This document shows, in pieces, positions 1-10,834 of a DNA stretch of 64,000 bases (position 1 is the stretch's first letter; every line of letters starts with the position of its first letter). Where the stretch lies: positions 13,969,501 to 14,033,500 of the forward strand of contig JAPFBL010000084.1 in NCBI GenBank assembly GCA_026182355.1, given 5' to 3'. The notes below the pieces were generated by a model that was not told where the DNA came from, did no database searches, and was given only the letters and a program-made list of their open reading frames with translations. Origin of the DNA: Hermatobates lingyangjiaoensis. Lineage: Eukaryota; Arthropoda; Insecta; Hemiptera; Hermatobatidae. The translations under genes were made by a program, and so were the position numbers.

Positions 1-547
1 CATATCACACAACTGATGCATATAATATCTTTGGTATTATATAGCGTCTAAAGTTTTACTATTAACTAAAGTTTAAAGGTATTACTAAAACTTATATAGT
101 TTTAGTATGATTTGAGATGAATCTTTGTTCATTACGAGATGACTGACTCGAATAAAGATATAATGTGAACAAGGGTTTTTATCTCTTCTAGACCCAGAGT
201 TTGCATTCTTCGTATGATGTCAAATACGGCTTCCATTCATAATATTTAAGTAAACAAATTTTAGTAGTTGTTCAAAATATATTTTTAAATCCTCTCTTTG
301 AATATGTAGTATTCTTTACAACTGTAAGTACAGTTGGAATGCTTATTATATAAATTGAACCCAGAAGTTCCTGACATCCTTTAACTGCTTTCTTCATGAT
401 TTAATTATCTCTGAAGGGAACTCTAACTAACATATAGATCAAACACTTTATCTTTCATTTTTTTTATTATTTTTTTGATATTTCGTCTCCCATAGAGATC
501 TTCTCATTTTGTAAAATAAAGAAAAAATAACCAATTTTGGTATAAAT
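1..547. other. AT-rich interval, scrap of family A at its left edge
   Basis: No gene is visible. The first 50 bases resemble an inner part of family A in reverse orientation (compare the similar text near 631 and 1115). The rest is AT-rich sequence that I cannot assign. Confidence 0.4.
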
Positions 548-924
548 GTCAAACTGGGAAATGTTTATTACTCTTTAATACCGGAGGTAGCACACATATT
601 GACAGATCCAGTTAACCGTACAGATGCTTGTTTTTTTATATCACACGACTGATGCATACAAAATCATTGGTATTACCATAGTAATAATAACAATTTTGTA
701 AAACCAAAGTAAAAGATATCGTGTTACGAAATAATCTCTTACAGCAGACCATGTCTTTTGTTCCTACAGCCAATGAACATCTGTAAAATTACATGGATTG
801 TTGATCAGTGTCATTTGGTGTCGTTTACCTGGCCTCCTTCTGCCATAAAGATTTAAGCCAAAATTTTCCCTTTAATAATTCACAATATTCCCATTTTGTC
901 TGAAAAATATGAGAAACACGTAAG
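548..924 (-). repeat. Family A fragment (3' third, reverse orientation)
   Basis: Read on the minus strand, this matches the last part of the full copies at 38267-39886 and 57791-59394, including the region near the motif TTTATGATGTTTTTCAG. Its inner edge abuts the terminus of the next family A copy at 925. Either the second copy inserted into this one or the two are in tandem. No coding capacity. Confidence 0.6.
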
Positions 925-3600
925 AAAAATCTGGAGTGGCCTACACTCAACTTTACTATAAGTAAAATTAATATCAATCTTCTTGGGTATATAATATATA
1001 ATGTCTCATTTAAGCATAATGTAAACATCTAAATGGGAAATGTCTATTAGTCTTTAATTCCTGAGGTAGTCAGATAGTAGTGATCGATAGACTTATCAAT
1101 ATATAAGCTTATTTTTGTATATCACACCACTGATGCAAATAATCTCATTAGTATAACTACAGCAGTAATAACATTTTTGAAAAACCAAAGAAACAAATTT
1201 CTTGATACGAAATAATCTCCTGCAAGAGAACATGGCTTTTGTTCAAGTAGCCAGTGGATTTCTTACATCGTTTACTTTACCTCCTTCTATATTGAATATT
1301 TAAGCCAATTTTTTAAGTATAAAACAGGAAAATACTCTTATTTTCTTTGAAAAACATCATAATCATCGAAGAAAAAACGTCGTTTTAAGATAATTTATAA
1401 TTAAGAATGTACGTTAATTACATTTATTAATCTTCAAACGACAGATTTCAATTCTGAATTATGTTTTACATTTTTGGTCTTTTATAGAATTATTATACTG
1501 GGAATTTTATGGCTCCTTAGTATATAATAAAATCATTTGCCTTCCCCTTTGTTAAAATCAAGTATACACATTTTTTCTGAGGGAGTGTTATCTTTTCCTG
1601 CCTTCTGTACTCTGTTATAAGGTTGCTAAGAATGTATACTGAGTTTAGCCAGTTTGCTGAATAATTAAGTTATTGAATATATTAGATTTAATTCGTTTTA
1701 TGTTATAATTATTTTTTAGGATTTATAATGGGAGTAATGTTTAATTTTGCAGTTACCATGACAACTAAAAGTGCATAATTGGTCTATAACAAACTTTCCT
1801 TGTATTTGCAAGAGTTTCTATTTAGAAATAGACATCTGTTTATCAACTCACCACTATTCGGATATATATTCTAGTTATTTGTTTTACTTCTACTACAAAT
1901 CATATGTATTGTAGAAGTGTTTATGACTCTGGCCTCGTGATTTAACTATTGGATTAACAGGAATCGAGTGGACATCTATAGGTGACATCCACAGGTGTGA
2001 CCCAGAAGTATCATCCACAGATAGCATCCACAGATGCCATCCATAGGTGTCATCCACAGGCGTCATCCATAGGTGACATCCACAGGTGGCATCCACAGGT
2101 ATCATCCATACGTACCATTCATAGGTGGCATCCAAAGAATGATTCAACTGTGATGTGTCTATTTAGTATTAAATTTATAGCTATATTCCTTTTAACCGCC
2201 TTCAGGTATTTGAAAAGGTTATGTTCATATGACAACAGTACTTCTTTCCAACTTTGTTTGAGCTGAAAGTCTGTTGGATAAAACTTGTAGGTAATCTATT
2301 CAGCCAGCGATTCAGTAAAATTTAAAACTTTTGTAGTTGGAGCTTCTAATTTTAGAAAATAATAAATACAAACTATAGACTAGAATAGTGAATAAACTGG
2401 ATATTTGTCAACAAACATAAATCCTCATTCTAGAGGAAAGAGTCCATTCGTCACATTTCAATATCATGGTAAGATACTACAATTCAAAAAGGTGAAGTAA
2501 TTATAATTGTTATGAAGTTTTGTTCAAGAGTGCAATATATAGATTTATTAAAGCATTTTATGAGAAAAATCCATCTTACCATGGAAGACAAAGGAAATTT
2601 ATTTATGTTTAATGGCGGTGATTTTTTACATGTAAAAATATTATTCCTCTTATATCTCATATAAGACAATAAATTCATTAAATTTTTCCATTATAAACAT
2701 CAAATTTATCTCAGTGGATTCGCTCAAGATATTTCTAAGTCAATGTAAACAATGTAAAGAAATATCAAAAATTTGACAAGTATAGCAGGTGATCCCTTAG
2801 ACCAGGATAAACAAACAGTTCTAATACCTTTATTGCTATTTAACCTGATTAAAATGTCATGCATTTTTTTTTAATAAATTATTAATTTTTTGCTCAATTT
2901 TTTATCAAATTTTCATGATTTTTTAATGAGCCGTTTAGTGTCAAAAAAACATTTTCTGAAAACAGAAATCATACTATAACGCCCTTTTGAAGGCTGGAAT
3001 TTTCAAAACAGTTATTTCAAATCATTTTTCCATAAAATGTTCTATCTTTAAACATAGTTTCATTTTGATCCGTCAAACGGTATGGCTTGAATGGCTCTCA
3101 CAAGCTTTGAGATTGAATTGTAAGTCATAATTTATACATTTTATTGAAAATCAAATTTTTCCCCTTGTTTTAAAAATCTGAATATATTTTTCGTTTATTG
3201 CATTTGTAAGTGCAAGTTAATGCCAAAATTTCAAAACTCTAGACTTAGCTGTTGAGGAAAAAAACATGTTTTCTAAAAACTGGTTTTTGGCAAAAAAAAG
3301 TGACTTTCCCGTCATACATAATTTTTCTCAAACCATAGGGATCATCTACACTATGGGGTCTATTTTTTTGTAAAATATCAACTTGATCCATCAAAGATTC
3401 TGGACCGTAGCGTGGTAACAAGCAATGCTAACACACTCACCCACCCACCCACGCACCCACCCACGCACCCACCCACACACACACAGACATCATCCGAAAA
3501 ACTTCAAAAATCGACTTTTGGGACCTCAAAACATATAATTTCGTCAAAATCTGGAGATCGAATTTTTCACGATGAGTATATTTACTTATAGTAAAGTACA
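925..3600 (-). repeat. Family A element, reverse orientation, interrupted
   Basis: The left edge (AAAAATCTGGAGTGGCC) is the reverse complement of the right end of the full copies. The right edge near 3590 (ACTTATAGTAAAGT) is the reverse complement of their left end. The order of internal segments agrees throughout. About 1 kb between roughly 1604 and 2638 is absent from the two 1.6-kb copies. The part from about 2440 to 2638 recurs in other copies and may belong to a longer form of the element. The rest, with the minisatellite, looks inserted. An ACCC/CA-rich microsatellite lies at 3437-3484. I see no protein product. Confidence 0.7.
1973..2133. repeat. 13-bp minisatellite, about 12 units
   Basis: Imperfect head-to-tail repeats of a 13-base unit close to CATCCACAGGTGT. 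As 13 is not a multiple of 3, a translation repeats every 39 bases, and frames stay open on both strands (1893-2147 minus, 1982-2266 plus). I read these frames as by-products of the array, not genes. Confidence 0.85.
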
Positions 3601-3619
3601 AAAGATTAGTATCATGGAA

Positions 3620-3960
3620 TCACCAGAGAATTAGCTAAAAATTAGTATCTTTTTTGCAATATAGAATGAAAGAGTCCATTTCTTATACTTCAATATCAAC
3701 CAAATATCATATGATTCTAAATACAACAACATCTACATCCCATATTAAGTTTTGTTGAAGGATGCAACATATAGATTTTTTGGATCATTTTGTTAGACAA
3801 ATTCATCATACCATGACATGTATCAGAACTTATGTTTGATTGACGTTGATGTTTTACATGTAAGAATTTTATTCTTCTTAGAAGTCATATTAAGTCATTA
3901 AATCCTTTCAATTTTTTCATTAAACCTCTAACATAAGTCAATGTAAACAATGTAAATAAA
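3620..3960 (-). repeat. Internal segment of the long form of family A
   Basis: Shares ordered sequence with 2440-2700, 42620-42900, 15750-16060 (other strand), 27960-28240 (other strand) and 37490-37640. Landmarks are a stretch around AGAGTCCATT and another around AAGTTTTGTT. Non-coding. Confidence 0.55.
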
Positions 3961-3994
3961 TGTAAACGAATCCGATAAGTGTAGTAGGTGATCC

Positions 3995-4211
3995 TGGAAA
4001 CATTGTTTACCATTTGGATTGCGACCAGTGTGATGCTTTTTATGTGGGTTGGGTTTCTACCATGCTAAGCCTACATGTGAATAATCACAGGTCGTCCATT
4101 GGCAAACGCAGTGATCTTCCCGTTGCTACTAATGCCGGTTCTCACGGACTCAGTTTTAATGACTGTTTCCGTGTACAGGTTCCGAGGCGGATAACTGAAA
4201 CAATTTCATAA
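3995..4211 (+). pseudogene. Penelope-like element endonuclease fragment (PLE-1)
   Basis: The frame has a Cys-x2-Cys pair followed by FYVG, the GIY-YIG nuclease signature at the C-terminus of Penelope-like elements. It aligns along its length with the frame at 21806-22399, including the conserved NNHRSS, KRSDLPVAT and FNDCFRVQV blocks. It is only about 70 residues long, has no reverse transcriptase and stops early, so it is a dead 5'-truncated copy. The stretch to about 4290 continues the homology in other frames. An A/T-rich TTTATT-type tract follows. Confidence 0.8.
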
Positions 4212-4449
4212 GTCACTCTGAGAGTTTGAGAAGAAGCACTTATTAGTCTTCTGGGAGTAGATCTGCTCCTGGGCTTAACCTCAGTCATTGATTATTCGTT
4301 TTATTTATTTTAGTCTCTTAATTTATATTTTGTTTACTTATTTATTTTTATTTTTAGTTGGGTTTTTACAATGTGTTAATCGTTTTTATTTAAATGTTTT
4401 CATTCATTTATTATTTATTTTGCATTTATTTATTTATCTATCCTTGACT

Positions 4450-4610
4450 CACCTCCCTTTGTAAGTTGGCTACTCTGTTTGAGTGCTTCTTCAAGGTCAC
4501 CAGCCATTCGTTGCCTGTCTTAGGAGCTACTCACATCTATCTTCCTGATGACGAGGCCATCCAAATGTAGTATTGAGTTTCTGTTTTATTTTTGTGTGCA
4601 CTTTTTTTGA
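4450..4610 (+). repeat. PLE-1 3' terminal segment with hammerhead-like core
   Basis: Matches the minus-strand end of the PLE at 21530-21650 (shared GTTGGCTAC and GTTTGAGTGCTTC). It contains CTGATGA at 4545-4551, the conserved 5' core of hammerhead ribozymes. The matching GAAA is degraded here (CAAAT). Hammerhead motifs are known from PLE terminal repeats; activity of this copy is unlikely. Confidence 0.5.
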
Positions 4611-5335
4611 ATATATATACACACTTTAACGTATAGGAAAGAACAGAGAAAGTCACTACATAACTTACTTCGATATCGTCATCAGGAAGAAGTACGAAGT
4701 ACGGGCGTTGAGAAGCATACCGCAACTGGCCTTCAGAGAAACACGTAAAACCACCGCTGTATTGCTCTAAGGGTGATATAGGAGTTAGACCCGGGATTTG
4801 TTTAAAGATTTGTAACCGGAAGCAATCATTAAAACGGTGATCATGGGAATTGGCATGGATGGCTATGGGTAAGTCACTGCGTTGACCAACGGAGGCCCTG
4901 TGATTGTTCATACACAGGCTCAGCTTGGTTGAAGCCAAGCCGACGTAAAAAGCATCACATCGAGTACAATCCAAACGATAAATGCAGTTACAGAAGGTGG
5001 AAGATGTATCAGAGGGAACAGGGTGAGAGTTGTTATTTAGAGGGGTAGTAAAGTAAGTACTGGGGTTAATTAAGGGACAGGTTTTGGCAGTTACGGCGTT
5101 CACATCGCCTCATCCCTCTGCTAGCACAGGGACTGTTGGAAGAAAAATGTGAGAAAATTGATTTCAGGTTGAAAAGTTGACGGTAGGAAAAGGTGGGGTT
5201 GACTGAAAGTAGGAGAAGTAGACGAAGAAGAGGAAAATATAGGAAAGAACTCCTTAATAACAGCGCCGAGTTTGTGGGAGCCTGGGAAAAAAGTAGAAAT
5301 GAAGGGACTAGTATTCCTACGATCCCTTCTAGGTG
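4537..5335 (-). pseudogene. Penelope-like element C-terminal region, frameshifted (PLE-1)
   Basis: Reading leftwards, three successive frames together cover the PLE C-terminal region: a stretch with GAVIKEFFPIF near 5240-5300, one with SIFSHFSSN near 5150, and the GIY-YIG part from 5103 (IYRLDCTRCDAFYVG, then NNHRAS and KR/QRSDLP-type blocks). The two frame changes make it a pseudogene. A hammerhead-like core lies at 4665-4685 on the minus strand (CTGATGA with a GAAG version of the second box) and overlaps the coding frame at LPDDDIEV. With the plus-strand fragment at 3995-4610 it forms a tail-to-tail pair. Confidence 0.8.
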
Positions 5336-5575
5336 TAGGGTGGTGAACACGTTCCTTCTATCGTGGGAACGATAGAACTGTTGATTACATTACGAGGGTA
5401 TCCTTGTTCTATAAATTTTTCTTTTAAAAGATTAATATGTTTCTTTCTGCTATTTAAGGAATTACTTTATGTGAAGGATTCTAATTGAAAGGGATCTAGG
5501 GATAGCTTTCTTTATTTGAGAAGGGTGACTACTGTTAAAATGAAGGTATTGCTGAGAGTTAGTGAATTTTATATG

Positions 5576-5620
<45 letters not shown>
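5576..5620. repeat. (TA)n microsatellite
   Basis: Uninterrupted TA repeats directly beside a PLE-2 fragment. Several PLE-2 copies here are flanked by TA tracts (6053, 7826, 56500). Confidence 0.95.
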
Positions 5621-5621
<1 letters not shown>

Positions 5622-6052
5622 GTTTCACATAAACACGTGAAACAACAATCAATGATGAAACCAAAATAAGAAAATTAAGAAATATTATTGAATCGTCTTT
5701 AATTAAATTTAATAGATCTAATATTATAAACATTAGTAACGGTCTCTTCAAACTTGATACTTTCGTCACGAGGGCAATAGCCTCTTCAAAGAGGGTTGAC
5801 AGCTAGCGGATAGTTTTTTACTTTTTCTTACTGTACTCCTTTGTTTCCCCAAACACCCCTTTCTGGACATTAGTCCTTTCCTGTGCTTTCACCCTTTTAA
5901 AATACCACTCTTCCTTCCCACTCTTCTCAACTCCTCACCAGATGTTTTCTGCATCTAGTGTTCAGTTCGGTTTTTGACTCTGACGAAGACCGCTTGTTAC
6001 GGTTGAAAGATCTTAGTCTTGTTTTCCCATTTCTTATTGTGGTTTGATCATT
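5620..6052 (+). pseudogene. PLE-2 fragment with inverted 5' piece
   Basis: From about 5672 onward this is a near copy of 7415-7790: the tail of the PLE-2 nuclease frame and the terminal segment. The terminal segment contains CTGACGA at 5980-5986 and GAAA at 6005-6008, separated by an ACCG...CGGT stem. The first 50 bases (5620-5670) are the element's own terminus in the opposite orientation, so the copy is truncated and partly inverted at its 5' end. No full protein remains. Confidence 0.75.
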
Positions 6053-6084
6053 GATATATATATATATATAATTTCATCTTTTTT

Positions 6085-6362
6085 CGATCACAAAAATTAC
6101 AGCAAACAGCAGAGGTTATTGAGGGTTGGTCTACATAAACAAACACTTCACTTAGGCCAACGTTTCGCTATATTTTTATAGCATCATCAGGGCTGTGTAA
6201 ATAACATATTTATATTATAATAACATATAAATAAAAATGACGTATATCTTTTGATTTATACAGCCCTGATGATGCTATAAAAACATAGCGAAACGTTGGC
6301 GTAAGTGAAGTGTTTGTTTGTGTAGACCAATCCTCAATAACCTCTGCTGTTTATATATATAT
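6085..6362. repeat. Inverted repeat with hammerhead-like core in each arm
   Basis: Two arms of about 110 bases face each other around a spacer of roughly 50 bases. Each arm carries CTGATGA, a GCTAT/ATAGC stem and GAAAC: minus strand 6161-6190, plus strand 6266-6294. The last bases (GAAACGTTGGC) fit a short stem III. The layout matches inverted PLE-type terminal repeats. No coding sequence of its own. Confidence 0.7.
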
Positions 6363-6364
6363 AG

Positions 6365-6545
6365 AACAAGATTTCACAATAAACATGCGAAATAAAAATC
6401 AACGTCTAAACAACTGTAAGAAAATCAGAAAAATGGCTAAGTATTAAGAAGTATCATTGAAACTCTGACGAAGACGAAAACCTTGTTTTGTTTGAATACT
6501 CTTAACCATCTTTGTGATTTTCATACTGTGGTTTAGACGTGGATC
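6365..6545. repeat. Diverged PLE-2 terminus pair
   Basis: The left part (ATTTCACAATAAACATGCG, then CAACGTCTAAAC) and the right part (ATACTGTGGTTTAGACGT) are imperfect reverse complements and resemble the PLE-2 termini at 5620 and 7780. A CTGACGA box is present in the middle (near 6465). Confidence 0.5.
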
Positions 6546-7020
6546 TATATTTATAAATCGAATAGATAAAGAAAATAGTACAACAAAACTTATTGAAGGG
6601 AGAAAGATCAAGTTGTATAGTAATTAACTAGTAGTCCTGGGAAAGACGAAAATGAGTGTTAATATTCCAGCACCCCTGTATACCATATAAGGAAGTAGAA
6701 CAATTTGGTGGGATCAAGCAAATGATGCAGAACGTGTTTTAAAGTTAAATTTATCAGTAAATTTGTAATTGGAATGACACGTAGAATGAAATGTGCTGAA
6801 AAATAATAGTTTATTCTAAATTACTAACTCTTCCTTCTCTGGGGAATAATGAAATGTTATACATTTTTTTTTATGAAATTATTTTAAATTATGATGAAGG
6901 CCGTTTGTTACAGTTGAAAGTCTTTTTTCCCTTTTCATTTTGTATTATATTTCATTACACTTATATATATTATAATATATATTATATATAATAATATACC
7001 TTATTGCATTCTATTTTATT

Positions 7021-7056
<36 letters not shown>

Positions 7057-7139
7057 GTAATTAAAAAAAACGGTGCAGCGGACTTTTAAATATAAAACCA
7101 ATTAAAAATAAGATTAAAAATAAGAAGACAGACAAAGGA
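6546..7139. other. Unassigned AT-rich interval with PLE-2 scrap and TA tract
   Basis: No gene is supported. A short PLE-2 terminal remnant is visible at about 6890-6955 (GGCCGTTTGTTACAG, then TTGAAAG). A (TA)n tract lies at 7021-7056. Confidence 0.5.
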
Positions 7140-7187
7140 ATAACTCACATCTATATTTCGACCATCGTCGTCGTCAGGAGGCAAAGG
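7140..7187 (-). repeat. PLE terminus with hammerhead-like core
   Basis: On the minus strand: CTGACGA (7171-7177), a short GAC...GTC stem and GAAA (7156-7159), followed by the ATAGATGTGAGTTA tail that is also seen, with changes, at the 21540 PLE end. It faces away from the PLE-2 frame that follows. Confidence 0.5.
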
Positions 7188-7800
7188 TATCATTGACCTG
7201 CTAATTCAGTCCTGCCGGACCGAATTGGAGTCCGGTGGTATTTATAAAATTCCGTGCAAAAACTGCCATAAAATTTATATTGGTCAAACTGGTAAATCAT
7301 ACGTTACAAGTAGGCAGGAAAAAAGTAGTGCCTTATTCTTGCATATAAAAAATGAAAATCATCATATTGATTGGACAGGAGCTAAATTTATTACCTATGA
7401 AAAATCAATGTTGTTAAGAAATATTGTTGAATCGTCTCTAATTAAATTTAATAGATCAAATATTATAAACATTAGTAACGGTCTCTTCAAACTTCATACT
7501 TTCGTTACGAGGGCAATAGCCTCTTCTAAGATGGTTGACAGCTGGCGGATAGTTTTTTTACTCTTTCTTACTGTACTCTTTGTTTCCCCAAACATCCCTT
7601 TCTGGACATTAGTCCTTTCCTGCGCTTTCACCCTTTTAAAATACCACTCTTCCCTCCCACTCTTCTCAACCCCTCACCAGATGTTTTCTGCATCTAGTGT
7701 TTCAGTTGGGTTTTTGACTCTGACGAAGACCGCTTGTTACGGTTGAAAGATCTTAGTCTTGTTTTCCCATTTTCATATTGTGGTTTGATCATTGATTGTT
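7188..7800 (+). pseudogene. Penelope-like GIY-YIG endonuclease end and 3' terminus (PLE-2)
   Basis: The frame contains GGIYKIPCKNCHKIYIGQTG, a textbook PLE GIY-YIG nuclease start with the CxxC pair inside it. It continues through an SALFLHI...HHIDW block and ESSLIKF to a stop at 7744-7746. No methionine or reverse transcriptase precedes it, so it is 5'-truncated. Compared with PLE nucleases in general, the stretch between the GIY-YIG core and HIKNENH looks shortened by roughly a dozen residues. The end of the frame overlaps a hammerhead-like core (CTGACGA 7720-7726, GAAA 7745-7748). This is the most complete PLE-2 copy in the window. Confidence 0.8.
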
Positions 7801-7822
7801 ATTTCACGTGTTTATGTGGAAT

Positions 7823-7825
<3 letters not shown>

Positions 7826-7864
<39 letters not shown>
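7826..7864. repeat. (TA)n microsatellite beside PLE-2
   Basis: Pure TA repeats directly after the PLE-2 terminal sequence TTTATGTGGAATCTT. Confidence 0.95.
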
Positions 7865-7865
<1 letters not shown>

Positions 7866-7866
<1 letters not shown>

Positions 7867-8120
7867 CAGATTCAATTATATATCGACCGTTTGATAGAAT
7901 AGGTGTGTTATCTAATCAGGAACACAGTCTAGTCGAAGGATTTGTCCGGTTAAGATTGTTGTTCCTTTAAATAATGTATATTTCATTTTCTTAGTCAAAA
8001 AAGTTTTACTTCTGCCTATGAAAAAGGTTTAAAAATAAAACCGAAACGTCGGCAATGAGAGTTTGATTTTTGAACTTAGAAAATTTGACCGAATCCCGAT
8101 TAGATAACACACCTATATAT
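7866..8120 (+). repeat. Repeat D: PLE-like terminus with ACCGAAACGTCGGC
   Basis: Bounded by GGTGTGTTATCTAATCAGG-like text in inverted form at both ends (7899 and about 8100). Contains CCTATGA, a GGTTT...AAACC stem and GAAACG (about 8017-8046), a degenerate hammerhead-like layout. Related text occurs at 22450-22590 and 31200-31260. No coding capacity seen. Confidence 0.45.
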
Positions 8121-8154
8121 ATACTTAAACTGTGACACATAGAAAGAAACATAA

Positions 8155-8235
8155 CAAAGACTCACTTTTCAATATATTCGACCGTTATGGCGGTCATCCT
8201 CAGGAGAAGAAGTGAATTGACGGAGGGACTTTTTA
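8155..8235 (-). repeat. PLE terminus with hammerhead-like core
   Basis: Minus strand: CTGAGGA (8197-8203), a perfect GACCG/CGGTC stem, then GAAT. Distal TCACTT and AAGTGA could pair as stem I, which most other cores here lack. The GAAT in place of GAAA argues against activity. Confidence 0.5.
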
Positions 8236-9452
8236 AATTTACAGATCTATCTCATTTAGACTGTAGCCTTGATAGCAAATATCAGATAAATTAGTTTTTC
8301 ATTCTATTCACAGTTAACAAATTTTCACTTACAATAATTACCAAACAGAAGGTATAATTTATTTTTTTATCCCCTGTGGAATTACAATTGTAGAGCAATC
8401 CTTGATTTTCTATATTTGGTGCAACTAATCAAAGATGCCTCATGGTCTCTGAAAATCATTTCTTTTGATTGCTTCCTCATTTTCCAAAGATCAATGAAAA
8501 TTATATCCTATATAAATTTGTAATTTTTTCAGAAATGTACGAAATAAATAATTAAAAAAATCCTAAGTAGACATTTTAAATGTAATACAAAACATTCTTT
8601 CTAATCCTTTTGACGTTTGTTATAAATCTGTTTGTGAAGAAATATAAATTAACACTATATATAATGTTTTGTTTCTTTGGAAGTCATTCAACTAATGTTT
8701 ATTTTTGACGTTTGTAACAAAACAGGGGACTCCACTTAAATGGAGAGTTTGCTAATGGGGGTGTTTGGACGTCCTGACAATTGAGGTCGTTCACCAGACT
8801 GCCGCCTGGCGTCACTACCATGCGACAACTGTCACTCGACTGCCCCACTTCCTCCCCTCTCCTATTAGTTATGCTACACTAGTTTCCTTGATGAACACTA
8901 CCTCTACCTCGTCCATCCCTACACTACAAACCCCAGTACGTCCATCTACTCCGCAAAATACCGTTACATGTCATCATTATTTCCTCAAAACGAAAACCAT
9001 AACCGTAAAGAAAGTTTCCTTTTATCCTTTCAAAAGAGTGATGCTAAATTTATAGAACCGATAGAGGACAAACTTTTGTACTTAAAGATTTAGCTCATTT
9101 TTTAATTTCTAGAATTATAAAGACATTAAGTCGTCTTGCTTAAGTTGCATAGCCTGCTCATTCAGTTATCGGCACAATGCTAGAGTTAAGACAGTTAATG
9201 TATTTATGATTCACTATAGGTTAACTTATGTAAGAACAAAATTATGAAAATAACAAACTTAATTTATTTTAAAAATCATTGTCACTTTAGTTTGGTCCTT
9301 AAATATGCATTAAATAATATATTTTAAATAAATTTATCTGAATATTATGAAAATGATATTTCTAGAAATGAAATAACTTTTATTCAAAGTTGTTTTCTTT
9401 TAAATGTATATTAGAAGGGATAACATTTTAAAATAACGAATATTATTATTAA
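8236..9452. other. Unassigned interval
   Basis: Mostly AT-rich with no recognisable gene. A less AT-rich block at about 8725-9000 holds an open frame of 96 codons (8765-9055) rich in Thr, Ser and Pro. I do not recognise it; transposon remains are the likeliest source. Confidence 0.4.
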
Positions 9453-9960
9453 CTAGAAAACGTACCCGTCTTTGACGGAATCAAAACTTCTATTATACTT
9501 TGTATTCCAAAATATCAATTATAGTATTATACTAATACTATAATTAGAAATTATAGAACAGTAGAGAATACCATTATTAGTACAGTGTTAAACAAATGCC
9601 TCTGTATACACTACATTAGCTGTCTGTCCTTCAGGTTCATGGAAGAACAAACAGTTGAAACCACTGACTCTTGGGCAAGTAAACTACAGTTGACAATGTG
9701 AGAAAAACTTGGTCTCGCTAACTTGAATTCCTGCGTTAGATAAAGTTTCCCTTTGAGACTTAGTTAACCTCAATGCGAAATAGACTCTCAAAGGACTTTG
9801 CAATCACTGCAACGAGAACAAATAGTGGCTCGGATTCAATGGTATGCGTGGTATACACACAGACTCCCCAATACCACATCCAGTCATTATGTCCGCCTCT
9901 ATGTCATATCTGTGTAGAGCACGAACTCAGAGTTGTGTCCCGTTGCACAGTTTTGGGGCA
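9453..9960 (-). mobile_element. Helitron 3' end with helicase C-terminal remains
   Basis: Read on the minus strand from about 9880 leftwards, the frames show GESVCIPRIPL, then RVYFALRLTKSQ and FFHEPEGQTANVVY. These correspond to the last motifs of Helitron Rep/helicase proteins (PIF1-family helicase), but with stops and changed residues. About 150 bases further on lies a structure typical of a Helitron 3' terminus: hairpin CCGTC-TTT-GACGG at 9466-9478, then CTAG at 9453-9456 followed by host T. The 5' end is not identified. The copy is dead but was once autonomous or derived from an autonomous element. This combination makes the class call fairly firm. Confidence 0.7.
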
Positions 9961-10390
9961 CTCATGTTCGTAACATGAAATTTGTTACTGCTACTAAATT
10001 GCAGCATGATTGGTGCTTACTCATGAGCAGGCAGTCTAGGAGAAATAAATTCAGAGTCAAGAAATTCAATTAGATAATGAACTGCTTTTTCATCACTAAT
10101 CCAATCTCTTTACTGACTTGTAAGTTCTTTCCTCGGTATGATATAGCGTAAGAACTTGTTTGTTGATTTTTCCTGCCTGTTCATATTAAGGGTTGAGAAT
10201 TGCTCGTTTACAAAACTATTTATTCGTAATAGATATTACATCCTCAACTCTGGGAAACACCTTTTCAAAGATGTCAAATACGCAATATATTCATATGCTC
10301 CAATGAAATTAAAATCAACTAACAATACCTACTTGCCACACCTGTGTATTTTCAAAACAAACTTGTCTGTGAAGTTAGGAAAATACGCTT
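9961..10390. other. Unassigned interval
   Basis: AT-rich and without recognisable coding sequence; short open frames only. Confidence 0.4.
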
Positions 10391-10690
10391 AAAGCCCTAT
10401 AACTTGACTTCTGTACTGAATTATGAATCTATTTAGAGCCCGTATTTTAAGTTAGGCATACACAAATCCAGTGTCAAAGTTTCAGCTCGCCATGTCTTAC
10501 GGTGGCTGAGTTTACTTGTGACAAACGTTTTTGCTTTAAACGTCCATAACTTCACTTCTACGTTGAATTTCCAATCAATTCAGAGCCTATATTTTAAGTT
10601 AGACCTATTCAAATCTACTGTACAAGTTTCAGCTTTATATATCTTATGGTAGCTGAGTTTACTTGTGACAAAGTTTTGCGGACAAACCGA
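10391..10690. repeat. Two tandem copies of a ~147-bp unit
   Basis: Units start near 10391 and 10538. Shared landmarks in order are TAACTT, TTCTGT/TTCTACGT, GAGCC, TATTTTAAGTTAG, GTTTCAGCT and GGTGGCTGAGTTTACTTG-like text. Function unknown. Confidence 0.75.
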
Positions 10691-10834
10691 CAGAAATTTT
10701 TCTAAGGGTGGATTCGGTTTCTCCAATGTATGAAACGTAAAGAAAACTTGAAATGAGTCAGTTCTAAGCAATGTATAGACAAAAATCATTATTTTATAGA
10801 TGACATTTTTATAGATGACATCACTAAGGTCTAC

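Noticed and set aside
1973..2133. CRISPR-like array
   Set aside because: Units are contiguous 13-mers without spacers, and the DNA is clearly eukaryotic.
1893..2147. Minus and plus frames with repeating His/Trp residues, at first sight a repeat protein
   Set aside because: By-product of the 13-bp minisatellite; open on both strands, no start context and no flanking coding sequence.
5193..5375. Plus frame across 5193-5375
   Set aside because: Antisense of the frameshifted PLE-1 coding region.
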